Shown here: positions 1 to 5,712 of the stretch, one piece after another
How the letters are laid out: each line of letters begins with the position of its first letter
How positions within the stretch are numbered: the first letter of the stretch is position 1
From: CBDTYW01 sp965364735
GTDB taxonomy: Bacteria; Actinomycetota; Nitriliruptoria; Nitriliruptorales; Nitriliruptoraceae
Length of the DNA: 5,712 bases
Direction of reading: 5' to 3'
NCBI GenBank assembly: GCA_965364735.1
Contig: CBDTYW010000236.1
Coordinates: 1 to 5,712 of the forward strand
Notes under the pieces: generated by a model
Databases searched by the model: none
What the model was told of the DNA's origin: nothing
The model's input: only the letters and a program-made list of their open reading frames with translations
Translations under genes and position numbers: made by a program

Positions 1-933
1 GCCCGGCGTGTTGTAGTAGTCGATGCCGGAGCCGGAGGCGGAGTAGCCGAGCATGTCGTAGAGCGTGCCCCAGTGATATGCGCCGGCGGAGTCGCCGAAG
101 ATCGTCTCGAACTCCAGGAACAGCTGCGTCGAGACGTACTCGCCCATCGCTGGGCCGATGCCGTCGCCGAAGCGGGCCAGCGTCTCGGACTTCTGGTAGT
201 TGAACTCGCCGACGATCTGCAGGCCGGCGGCGAGGAACGTGTCGACGAGCTGGCCGTGGTTGTCGGTGCCGAGGAAGAAGTCGCCGTCCTGCCAGAGCTT
301 CGCGACCGCGAGGCCTTCGGGCTGGAAGTAGTCCTCCTGCTCGTATGCGAACCAGCCGTACACCGGGAAGTTGCGGTTGAGGTCCTGGCCGTCGTCGTTG
401 GCGCGCGTCCACGCGATCCCGCCATCGGTGGGCTGGCCCGCGACCCAGCCGTCCGGGTTCGGGAACGTCCAGTTCACGACGTACTCGCTGAGCAGCCGAT
501 CGACGTCGACCCCGGCGTCGATGTCCGGGTCGACCATGTCCTCGATCTGGCGTGCGGCGCCCTCACGCGCCCCGATCTCGTTGCCGTGGATCGATGACAT
601 GACCAGCAGATCGCGCTTGGCCGTCGTGACCGTCTCGTCGGTCATGAGCACGTTGTAGATGGGCAGCCCGCCCGAGGACATGCCGAGCGTCGTCACGTCG
701 AGCAGGTCCGGGTACATCTCCTCGAGCGCGAGCACCCCGCACTCGAACTCCTGGAACGTGAGCCAGGAGATCGAGACCAACGGCTCGGGGAACATCCGCC
801 CGTCAGGTGTCGGGAAGTCGCAGCCGACGGGCGTCGCGAGCGCGACGCTCGGCGTCAGCCCGGCGAGGAGCGCCCCGAGGGTGGCTCCCGACACCGCGAT
901 GCGGGTCAGGCGGTGCCTGGGCGGACGTGACAT
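1..933 (-). CDS. Secreted M14-family zinc carboxypeptidase (3' part missing)
   Basis: Zinc metallopeptidase of family M14, expected to remove C-terminal residues from peptides outside the membrane. I read 311 codons from ATG at 933 to the left edge, where the frame is still open. Residues 1-33 look like a Sec signal peptide: a basic start (MSRPPRHRLTR), a hydrophobic core and an ALA cleavage site before TP. The catalytic domain shows the zinc motif HGNE (H116, E119), NPDG (159-162), a likely substrate-binding arginine in TRAND (R177), DLNRNFP (184-190, with N186 and R187 matching the Asn-Arg pair of carboxypeptidase A) and the probable third zinc ligand in DNHGQ (H226). The spacing from the first to the third ligand (110 residues) suits the family. 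The catalytic glutamate is expected past the cut and cannot be checked. The start is supported by a GGGAG ribosome site six bases upstream. Substrate specificity is unknown. The 97-base gap to the regulator gene leaves it open whether this gene has its own promoter. Confidence 0.9.
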   Translation of the reverse strand, partial: MSRPPRHRLTRIAVSGATLGALLAGLTPSVALATPVGCDFPTPDGRMFPEPLVSISWLTFQEFECGVLALEEMYPDLLDVTTLGMSSGGLPIYNVLMTDETVTTAKRDLLVMSSIHGNEIGAREGAARQIEDMVDPDIDAGVDVDRLLSEYVVNWTFPNPDGWVAGQPTDGGIAWTRANDDGQDLNRNFPVYGWFAYEQEDYFQPEGLAVAKLWQDGDFFLGTDNHGQLVDTFLAAGLQIVGEFNYQKSETLARFGDGIGPAMGEYVSTQLFLEFETIFGDSAGAYHWGTLYDMLGYSASGSGIDYYNTPG

Positions 934-1030
934 GTGAGGCTCCCGACCGTCGGGTGCCCCGTGGCGCCCCGGTGACGTGTCGGGAGGACTTCGACGTGCG
1001 CGTGCCGGACACCTCCCTGCTCGGGTCGGT
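934..1030 (-). other. Intergenic region between regulator and peptidase genes
   Basis: This 97-base stretch has no gene. It holds an inverted repeat (GGGAGG at 982-987 and CCTCCC at 1012-1017, 24-base loop), which could be a weak terminator after the regulator gene. The loop is long and no T-tract follows, so the case is poor. A second pairing, 952-958 with 963-969, gives a 7-base stem with a four-base loop and one imperfect pair. I do not see a convincing -35/-10 pair for the peptidase. Read-through from the efflux operon or an atypical promoter are both possible. Confidence 0.4.
940..944 (-). promoter_or_regulatory. Ribosome binding site of the M14 peptidase gene
   Basis: GGGAG lies six bases before the ATG at 933 on the minus strand. 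It is the only clear Shine-Dalgarno sequence among the three gene starts inside the window and fixes the peptidase start. Its first two bases are shared with an 11-base palindrome (943-953, CCGACGGTCGG on the minus strand). The palindrome is too tight to form a long hairpin but could be a protein site. Confidence 0.6.
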
Positions 1031-1621
1031 TCAGGCTGGTCCGAGGACCGCCTCGATGAGCGCAGGGACGCGGTCGACCGGGAAGGCCTCGTGGAACATC
1101 AGCCGGCTCGTCAGGAGGGGTCCGATCAGCATCCACCCGGCGAGGTCGGGGTCGAGATCCGACCGAAGCTCGCCGCTCGTCACGCCGGCCTCGAGCACGC
1201 CGGTCAGAGCCTCGGCGCGGCGCTCGGAGATGCGGCGGTGGATCGTCAGGATCGCCGGGTCGCGCTCGGCGGCGTCGATGAGCGCGGGCAGGACCCGACC
1301 CCATCTCGAGGTCGTCGAGCCGGTGCAGACGGCAGTCATGATCTGGGTGATCTGCTCGCGCGCCGAGCCCGCCTGATCAGGGACATGCATGGGCTTCAGC
1401 GTCTCGAAGGCCTCCTCGATCATGCCCTCACGTGTCGCGAAGTGGCGGTAGATCGTTGCCTTGCCGACGCCTGCGCGCGCGGCCAAGGCCTCGATGTTCA
1501 GGCCCGCGAGCCCCTCGTCGGCGAGCAGGTCGAGGGTTGCTTCCAGGATGACCTGGCGCGAGCGAGCGACCCGCGGGTCGACCCGCTCGCCAACGGTGTC
1601 GGTCGATGTCGCGGGGCTCAT
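1031..1621 (-). CDS. TetR-family transcriptional repressor, probable local regulator of the efflux gene
   Basis: This 196-residue protein has the normal TetR-family length. Its N-terminal DNA-binding domain (about residues 17-65) contains a helix starting RSRQVILEATLDLLADEG, then LNIEALAARAGVGKATIYRHF (from residue 41), the classic helix-turn-helix with the conserved G-V-G-K-x-T-I-Y-R-H-F recognition segment. The C-terminal ligand and dimer domain (about 80-196) resembles the TetR_C_11-like type, with VLPALIDAAERDP, ISERRAEAL and a final helix ending VLGPA. I recognise no specific ligand. The ATG (1621-1619) overlaps the transporter stop codon (1620-1618) as ATGA, and no good Shine-Dalgarno sequence precedes it. 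Translation is therefore probably coupled to that of the transporter. By context it most likely represses the shared promoter near 3290-3320. It would then be autoregulated, because it lies in the operon it controls. The family call is very secure; target and inducer are inferred. Confidence 0.95.
   Translation of the reverse strand: MSPATSTDTVGERVDPRVARSRQVILEATLDLLADEGLAGLNIEALAARAGVGKATIYRHFATREGMIEEAFETLKPMHVPDQAGSAREQITQIMTAVCTGSTTSRWGRVLPALIDAAERDPAILTIHRRISERRAEALTGVLEAGVTSGELRSDLDPDLAGWMLIGPLLTSRLMFHEAFPVDRVPALIEAVLGPA
1618..1621 (-). promoter_or_regulatory. ATGA stop-start overlap coupling transporter and regulator
   Basis: On the minus strand the four bases ATGA contain both the regulator start (ATG) and the transporter stop (TGA). 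The 20 bases before it hold no clear Shine-Dalgarno sequence, so terminating ribosomes probably reinitiate here. This also shows that the two genes share one mRNA. Confidence 0.85.
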
Positions 1622-3225
1622 GCCGAGACGCTCGTGAGGTCGGCGTCGTCGACGACGGGCACCGACGGCGAATGCGGGATGTCCCCGCCGAAGTGCTCCG
1701 GCGCGAGGTCATGCTTCTTGAGGAGCACCAGCGTCGCGATGAGCCCGATGGCCCCGATGACCGCCGAGGCGCCCATGGTGGCGTTGAACGCATCGGTGAA
1801 GGCAGCCTGCGCGTCGGTCAGGAACGGCAACGCCTGTTCGCCGATCTGGGAGGTGACGCGCACCGCCCCGCCGATCGATTCGGTGGCGATGTCGCGGACC
1901 TGCTCGGGCAGCGCGGATCCGTCGACGCTGGAGCGATAGACCGAGGAGGCGATCGAGCCGAGGACGGCGATGCCGAGCGACCCGCCGAGCTCTCGCGTCG
2001 TGTCGTTGAGGGCCGACCCGACGCCGGCCTTGTCCATCGGGATCGACTCCATGATCGCGGAGGTCGACGGCGGCATGATCAGCGCGAGGCCGCCGGCGAG
2101 GAGCACGAGGCCTGCGGCGATCATCACGTACGGCGCGTTCGGGGTGAGGAAGGACAGGAGCCCGAACCCGAGCGTCATGAAGGCGAAGCCGAGCGCGAGC
2201 GTGCGACGCAGGCCGAGCTTCGAGGTGACCTTGTCGCTGCGCGGGGCGACGACGATCAGCGTGGCGGCCGAGGGCAACGCCGCGACCGCGGCGAGCAGCG
2301 GCGAGTACTCGCGGACGAACTGCAGGTACTGGGTCAGCATGAAGAAGAGGCCGAACATCGCGAAGAAGGCGACGGTGATGGCTCCCGCGCCGACGCTGAG
2401 GCGACGCTCCCGGAAGAACCGCATCGGCAGCATCGGGTGCCGCGTGTGGAGCTCCCACTTGACGAACGCGGCGATGATCGCGAAGGAGACCGCGAACCCG
2501 CCGAGGACCTCGCCGGAGAGCCAGCCGCGCTCGGGGCCCTCGATGATGGCGATGAGCAGCAGGCCGAGCCCGGCGATCGACAGCACCGCGCCGATCGGGT
2601 CGAGCTTCGTGGCGTGCTCGTCGCGCGAGGTGGGCGAGATGAGGGCGACCAGCAGCAGGACGCCGAGGACGAACGGCAGGTTCGCGAGGAAGACCGCGCC
2701 CCACCAGTACTTGGTCAGCACGAGGCCGCTCAGCACGGGGCCGATCGCGCCGCCGGCACCGGCGAACCCGGCCCACGTCGCGATGGCCTTGCCGCGTTCC
2801 TGCGGCGGGAAGACGCTCGTGATGAGCGACAGGGTGGCGGGCATGATGAACGCCGCGCCGAAGCCCATGATCGCACGCGTGCCGATGAGCAGCGCAGGCG
2901 AGGTCGCGAACGATGCGAGGATCGAGCCGAGCGCGAACACGCCGAGGCCGGCCATCAGCGCGCCCTTGCGGCCGAACCGGTCGCCGATGGCGCCGCCGGT
3001 CAGGAGCATCCCCGCGAAGACCAGCGGGTAGGCGTCGATGATCCACTGCAGCTCGGTGTTGGTCGCCTGCAGGTCCTCGACGAGCGTCGGGATCGCGACG
3101 TTCAGTCCGGACACCGACATCACGACCATGACGAGCGCCGTGCACATGACCGCGAGGATCTGCCACTTTCGCGCGGCCACCTCGGGCAGGGCGTACAGCG
3201 GGACGGCAGGGCGGGCAGAGGACAT
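1618..3225 (-). CDS. MFS multidrug efflux transporter, DHA2 (EmrB/QacA) type, 14 helices
   Basis: Inner-membrane proton-driven exporter of 535 residues, a typical DHA2 length. About 14 hydrophobic segments can be read, starting near residues 21-43, 62-80, 88-107 and 109-130 and ending near 490-510. Motif A (GAIGDRFGRKGAL, 78-90) lies in the loop between helices 2 and 3 with D82, R83 and R86 intact. The antiporter motif C is GAGGAIGPVLSG (156-167), followed by the WWGAVFLANLPF segment common in DHA2 proteins. NDTTRELGGSLGIAVLG marks helix 13. A long outside loop precedes helix 14, as in QacA, and a roughly 30-residue acidic cytoplasmic tail ends the protein. Helix 1 carries SVSGLNVAIP, where the usual acidic residue of motif D1 is a serine (about S37). 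That may point away from dication substrates. The real substrate is unknown. ATG at 3225 is the first in-frame start after the predicted promoter. It has no Shine-Dalgarno sequence and sits in a small hairpin. Confidence 0.95.
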   Translation of the reverse strand: MSSARPAVPLYALPEVAARKWQILAVMCTALVMVVMSVSGLNVAIPTLVEDLQATNTELQWIIDAYPLVFAGMLLTGGAIGDRFGRKGALMAGLGVFALGSILASFATSPALLIGTRAIMGFGAAFIMPATLSLITSVFPPQERGKAIATWAGFAGAGGAIGPVLSGLVLTKYWWGAVFLANLPFVLGVLLLVALISPTSRDEHATKLDPIGAVLSIAGLGLLLIAIIEGPERGWLSGEVLGGFAVSFAIIAAFVKWELHTRHPMLPMRFFRERRLSVGAGAITVAFFAMFGLFFMLTQYLQFVREYSPLLAAVAALPSAATLIVVAPRSDKVTSKLGLRRTLALGFAFMTLGFGLLSFLTPNAPYVMIAAGLVLLAGGLALIMPPSTSAIMESIPMDKAGVGSALNDTTRELGGSLGIAVLGSIASSVYRSSVDGSALPEQVRDIATESIGGAVRVTSQIGEQALPFLTDAQAAFTDAFNATMGASAVIGAIGLIATLVLLKKHDLAPEHFGGDIPHSPSVPVVDDADLTSVSA

Positions 3226-3237
3226 CGGGGGGCCGAT
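3224..3237 (-). promoter_or_regulatory. Small hairpin covering the transporter start codon
   Basis: On the minus strand ATCGG, CCCC, CCGAT forms a perfect 5-base stem with a four-base loop. The A and T of the ATG start codon form the last pairs of the stem. The sequence before it (CTTCCTCCTCG) is pyrimidine-rich and has no Shine-Dalgarno match. The hairpin is short, so it may be chance. If real, it would keep initiation on this mRNA low. Confidence 0.35.
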
Positions 3238-3267
3238 CGAGGAGGAAGATGCTCGCGGTTCGTGTCC

Positions 3268-3325
3268 GAGACGCTCGCGTATCGCAGCGGAACGTACGCG
3301 TCTCGCTTTGGAACGTCAACGTCTC
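3268..3325. repeat. Three tandem pseudo-palindromic operators with 21-base spacing
   Basis: Three 16-base sites fit the pattern G-R-R-A-C-G, four bases, C-G-T-Y-Y-C. On the plus strand they are GAGACGCTCGCGTATC (3268-3283, one base off), GGAACGTACGCGTCTC (3289-3304) and GGAACGTCAACGTCTC (3310-3325). Their starts are exactly 21 bases apart, two turns of B-DNA, so all three face the same side of the helix. The right site covers the -35 box, the middle site covers the -10, and the left site sits at the predicted transcription start. Dimeric TetR-family repressors commonly bind palindromes of this size, so the regulator encoded at 1031-1621 is the natural candidate. That pairing is inferred. A weaker fourth copy may lie at 3246-3261. 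Confidence 0.75.
3291..3319 (-). promoter_or_regulatory. Sigma70-type promoter of the efflux operon
   Basis: On the minus strand the -35 box TTGACG (3319-3314) is followed by exactly 17 bases and then the -10 box TACGTT (3296-3291). The -35 matches 5 of 6 consensus bases, and the -10 keeps the key T, A and final T. Transcription should start near 3284, giving a leader of about 59 bases before the ATG at 3225. Both boxes lie inside the 16-base pseudo-palindromes described for 3268-3325, as expected of a repressed promoter. Confidence 0.7.
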
Positions 3326-3331
3326 ACAAGT

Positions 3332-3351
3332 CCGGCGCGGTCAGCGCCCGG
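3332..3351 (-). terminator. Possible GC-rich terminator after the propeller gene
   Basis: About 17 bases past the stop codon at 3368, the minus strand reads CCGGGCGC, TGACC, GCGCCGG. It can pair as a 7-base stem with one bulged G and a five-base loop. The bases that follow (ACTTGT) are not a T-tract, so it lacks the second half of a standard intrinsic terminator. It sits just upstream of the efflux promoter, where insulation from read-through would make sense. Confidence 0.3.
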
Positions 3352-3367
3352 CAGGGGACACCGGGAA

Positions 3368-5712
3368 TCAGCGCAGGGCGACCAGACGGGCGTCGCGGGT
3401 CCGGATGACGAACCCTCCGTCGACGACGATCGGCGGCGCCGACGGGATGACCTCGGTCGAGAACTCCCACACCACGATGCCGTCGGTCAACGCGTTGGCC
3501 GTCCAGCGCCCCGAGGTGTCCACGGTGATCACGACGTCACCGCTGATCACCGGGGCGGTGGCGAGCGGGGCGCGGCTCTTCGATCGCCACGCGGGCCGGC
3601 CCTCCGAGGTCAGCGCCAAGACCTCGCGACCGCCGTCCCAGCCGATGACGCGGTCTGCGGAGGCCGCGAGCGGGCCGCACCACGCGACGGTGTCGGTGTG
3701 GCTGAACCGCCCGGCTCCGGTCACGACGTCGAAGGCCGACAGACCGGTCTCGCTCGCGACGTACACCAGGTCGCCGGACACGGCCACGTCGGTGCACGCC
3801 GGGATCTCGGTCCGCCATGCCTCGGTGCGGTCGCTTCGTCGGATCGCGACGACGAAGCCGTCGCGACCCCCGGCGGAGTCGGTCAGCCGCGCCCCGAACC
3901 GCGACGCGAGCGCGCTGCCGATCACGAAGTCGTCGGTCAGGGTCAACGCTTCGAGGCGGACGCCCTCGGTGACCGCGGCGAACGAACGGCGCCCCGAGGA
4001 GAGATCGAACCCGTGGACCTCGGCGTTGGCCGAGATGAAGGCCTGATCGCCGTCGAGGGTGATCGAGCCGTAGGTCGTCTCGGCGGGGAGGTCGTCGCGC
4101 TTCCACTGGACCGCCCCGCTGAGCGCGTCGACGGCGTAGAGGTTCGGATGCAGCGAGTCGAACGTCGACGGGGCGGGGACGACCACGACCTGGCCGTCGG
4201 TCGCGAGCTCGGCCGGGCGTTCGCGGGCCACGATCGGCGGGACGCGCTCGGTCAGGCGCCACCGCTCGACGCCTGTCGCGGCGTCGAAGGCGAGGACCGT
4301 CGTCGTGGTCCGCACGGCGAGCGTGTCACCCGCGACCACCGGCGACCCCGCTGCCCGCGGAGGCAGGCGTGTCTCCCAGCGCTGCGCTCCGCTGGGCGAT
4401 CGCAGCCGCACGGCCCGTGCGGCGTCATCGTCGGCGATGATCAGCTGTCCGGTCGGCAGCACCAGCGGGCGCTCGTCGGAGGGGACCTCGGCGAGGAGCA
4501 TCCCGTCGACCGGGTCGACGAGGACCCAGCCGCGTTCCCCGGCGACCAGCAGCCCCTCGGTCGTGGCGGTCACCTGCGGGGAGATGAGGAACGAGGGCAG
4601 GGTCGCCGACCAGCGCTCGTCGCCGTCCTCGAACGAGAGCGCGCGCAGCTGCGTTGCCCGCGTCGTCTCGGTCGCCGGGTCGGGTTCGGCGGTCTCGCCG
4701 GGGTCCGGCGCCACCGAGGGCTCATCCTGGGGAGGGGCGGTCGGGGTGGTCGCCACCGGGATGCCGATGGCCGGGTCGATGGTGATCTCGACGCGCTGCT
4801 CGTCCAGAAGGATGAGCGTGTCCTCGCTGGCCAGCACCGAGCGGTGCCCGGCCGGCGGTCCGGTCAGCTTCGCGAGGAGGCGGCCGTCCTCGACCGCGCG
4901 GACCTCGTGGACGGTCTCGCCGGTCAGCACGGCCTCGCCGTCCTCCGACGCCGAGAAGACGATGTAGCTGACGATCAGCGCAGCGGGTCGACGCCCCGTC
5001 GCGGGGGCGGCGCTGACGGCGAGCGGCAGCCCGCTCGCGATCTCGACGGCCCAGCGGATCTCACCGTCGACGGGGTCCAGCACGATCACGGAGCGGTTCG
5101 CGATCCTCGAGATCGCGGTCCGGCCGAAGCTCTCGGCGCTCGCGGTCGTCGCGACGACCAGGTCGTCGAGGACGAACGCCTGCCTGACCTCGCTCGCGAG
5201 CAGATCCGCGAGGTTCACCCGCCAGAGCTCGTCGCCGACGAAGCTCAGCGCGTTGACGATCGTGTTGCGGCGGTGGATGATCACCGGCTGCAGCGGGGTC
5301 TCGGCGATCCCGACGATCGAGCCGCGGAAGCCGGTGAGCCCGGGCCGTGACAGCGTCTCGCCCGTGATGGCGCTGACCACGTTCATGCCGTCGAGGTCAT
5401 CGAGCACGAGCCGGTCACCGAACCGGTAGCCGTCGAACAGCAGCTGGGCCGGCCGCGTCCAGCGCAGCCGACCGTCCTCGCGCTCCAGGGCCATGACCTG
5501 GTCGCGGTCGCCGACGAGGATGAGGTCACCGAGCGCGATCGGGGCGGGCTGGATCTGTGGCTCGGCGTCCGGCAGGTCGTGCTCCCAGGCGATGACGCCC
5601 GTCGGGATCTCCGCGATCGGACCGACCGCGCCGGTCCGTCCCGTGTCGCCGCGGGCGGAGAAGCTGCGGGGCGGCTCCGGTGGGGCGGATCCGCTGAGCA
5701 CGCCGCTGACCC
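3368..5712 (-). CDS. PQQ-like beta-propeller repeat protein (5' end outside window)
   Basis: A protein of at least 780 residues, open to the right edge. The GTG at 5701 is in frame, but the codons before it remain open (V-S-G-V), so the true start and any signal or membrane anchor probably lie outside. Nearly the whole length is PQQ-like repeats of the form strand - ALDxxTGxxxW. Examples are VMALEREDGRLRW, VIVLDPVDGEIRW, VLAFDAATGVERW, LYAVDALSGAVQW and LSAFDVVTGAGRF. I count about 16, enough for two eight-bladed propellers. The last strand (DARLVALR) has no partner W-strand, and the N-terminal GVIAWEHDL could supply it and close the ring. A Pro/Glu/Thr-rich insertion interrupts one blade in the first half. 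I see no quinoprotein dehydrogenase signature, so an enzyme role is not supported. Such proteins often act as extracytoplasmic scaffolds (BamB is a known example) or as ligand-binding domains. Two cysteines lie in the C-terminal part (in PACTDV and VAWCGP). The family is clear; the function is unknown. Confidence 0.88.
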   Translation of the reverse strand, partial: VSGVLSGSAPPEPPRSFSARGDTGRTGAVGPIAEIPTGVIAWEHDLPDAEPQIQPAPIALGDLILVGDRDQVMALEREDGRLRWTRPAQLLFDGYRFGDRLVLDDLDGMNVVSAITGETLSRPGLTGFRGSIVGIAETPLQPVIIHRRNTIVNALSFVGDELWRVNLADLLASEVRQAFVLDDLVVATTASAESFGRTAISRIANRSVIVLDPVDGEIRWAVEIASGLPLAVSAAPATGRRPAALIVSYIVFSASEDGEAVLTGETVHEVRAVEDGRLLAKLTGPPAGHRSVLASEDTLILLDEQRVEITIDPAIGIPVATTPTAPPQDEPSVAPDPGETAEPDPATETTRATQLRALSFEDGDERWSATLPSFLISPQVTATTEGLLVAGERGWVLVDPVDGMLLAEVPSDERPLVLPTGQLIIADDDAARAVRLRSPSGAQRWETRLPPRAAGSPVVAGDTLAVRTTTTVLAFDAATGVERWRLTERVPPIVARERPAELATDGQVVVVPAPSTFDSLHPNLYAVDALSGAVQWKRDDLPAETTYGSITLDGDQAFISANAEVHGFDLSSGRRSFAAVTEGVRLEALTLTDDFVIGSALASRFGARLTDSAGGRDGFVVAIRRSDRTEAWRTEIPACTDVAVSGDLVYVASETGLSAFDVVTGAGRFSHTDTVAWCGPLAASADRVIGWDGGREVLALTSEGRPAWRSKSRAPLATAPVISGDVVITVDTSGRWTANALTDGIVVWEFSTEVIPSAPPIVVDGGFVIRTRDARLVALR
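4663..4759 (-). other. Disordered Pro/Glu/Thr-rich insertion inside a propeller blade
   Basis: About 33 residues between LDEQRVEITIDPAIGI and TQLRALSFEDGDERW are dominated by Pro, Thr, Ala, Glu and Asp (for example TPTAPPQDEPSVAPDPGE). The preceding strand (EDTLILLDEQRVEI) and the following one (LRALSFEDGDERW) look like the middle strands of one blade. The insertion is therefore a loop within a repeat, not a linker between two complete propellers. It is likely disordered and surface-exposed, consistent with an exported protein. Confidence 0.55.

Noticed and set aside
73..597. Plus-strand frame opposite the peptidase gene
   Set aside because: The product has no motif and lies opposite the zinc-binding and DLNRNFP motifs of the M14 peptidase.
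977..1939. Plus-strand frame across the regulator gene
   Set aside because: It crosses the regulator, the ATGA junction and part of the transporter, and is low-complexity and charged. It is a shadow of TetR and transporter coding DNA.
1709..3319. 536-codon minus-strand frame overlapping the transporter in another phase
   Set aside because: It is an Arg-rich translation without domains, and its start lies inside the predicted -35 box. The transporter frame explains the region.
3268..3325. CRISPR-like or mobile-element repeat
   Set aside because: The three 21-base periods are too short and too close for CRISPR repeats and spacers. There is no transposase or terminal inverted repeat nearby. 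Position over the promoter and internal dyad symmetry fit operators.
1606..3408. 600-codon plus-strand open frame opposite the transporter gene
   Set aside because: Its product is a run of Arg, Asp, Glu and Gly with no domain or hydrophobic segment. It is the mirror of a high-GC gene with strong third-position bias. The minus-strand frame gives a clear 14-helix transporter.
3038..5350. 770-codon plus-strand open frame opposite the propeller gene
   Set aside because: It shows the same Arg/Asp/Gly-rich shadow composition, with no recognisable motif, while the opposite strand encodes regular PQQ-like repeats. It also runs through the promoter and operator region.

Overview
This window is high-GC DNA (roughly 70% by eye) with strong G/C preference at third codon positions. 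Together with the gene families present, this suggests a high-GC Gram-positive bacterium (Actinomycetota). The genus cannot be told from the sequence. All four genes I support lie on the minus strand, so transcription runs from the right edge to the left. The long plus-strand open frames are shadows of these genes.

Layout in transcription order: (1) 5712-3368, a long protein built from PQQ-like beta-propeller repeats, with its 5' end beyond the window. (2) 3367-3226, a 142-base intergenic region holding a possible hairpin, a good sigma70-type promoter and three 16-base pseudo-palindromes spaced exactly 21 bases apart. (3) 3225-1618, a 14-helix major facilitator superfamily drug/proton antiporter of the DHA2 (EmrB/QacA) type. 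(4) 1621-1031, a TetR-family repressor whose ATG overlaps the transporter stop codon in an ATGA junction. (5) 1030-934, a short intergenic region. (6) 933-1, a secreted M14 zinc carboxypeptidase cut by the left edge.

The core of the window is a self-contained efflux module. The promoter drives the transporter and its repressor as one transcript. The repressor most likely binds the three phased operators, which cover the -35, the -10 and the expected start site. Binding would silence the operon until an effector, probably a transported compound, releases it. The propeller protein upstream and the peptidase downstream are probably separate units; nothing in the sequence ties them functionally to efflux. 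I see no RNA gene, mobile element, CRISPR array or phage trace. The most distinctive signal is the triple 21-base-phased operator array. I do not see evidence of a wholly new system.
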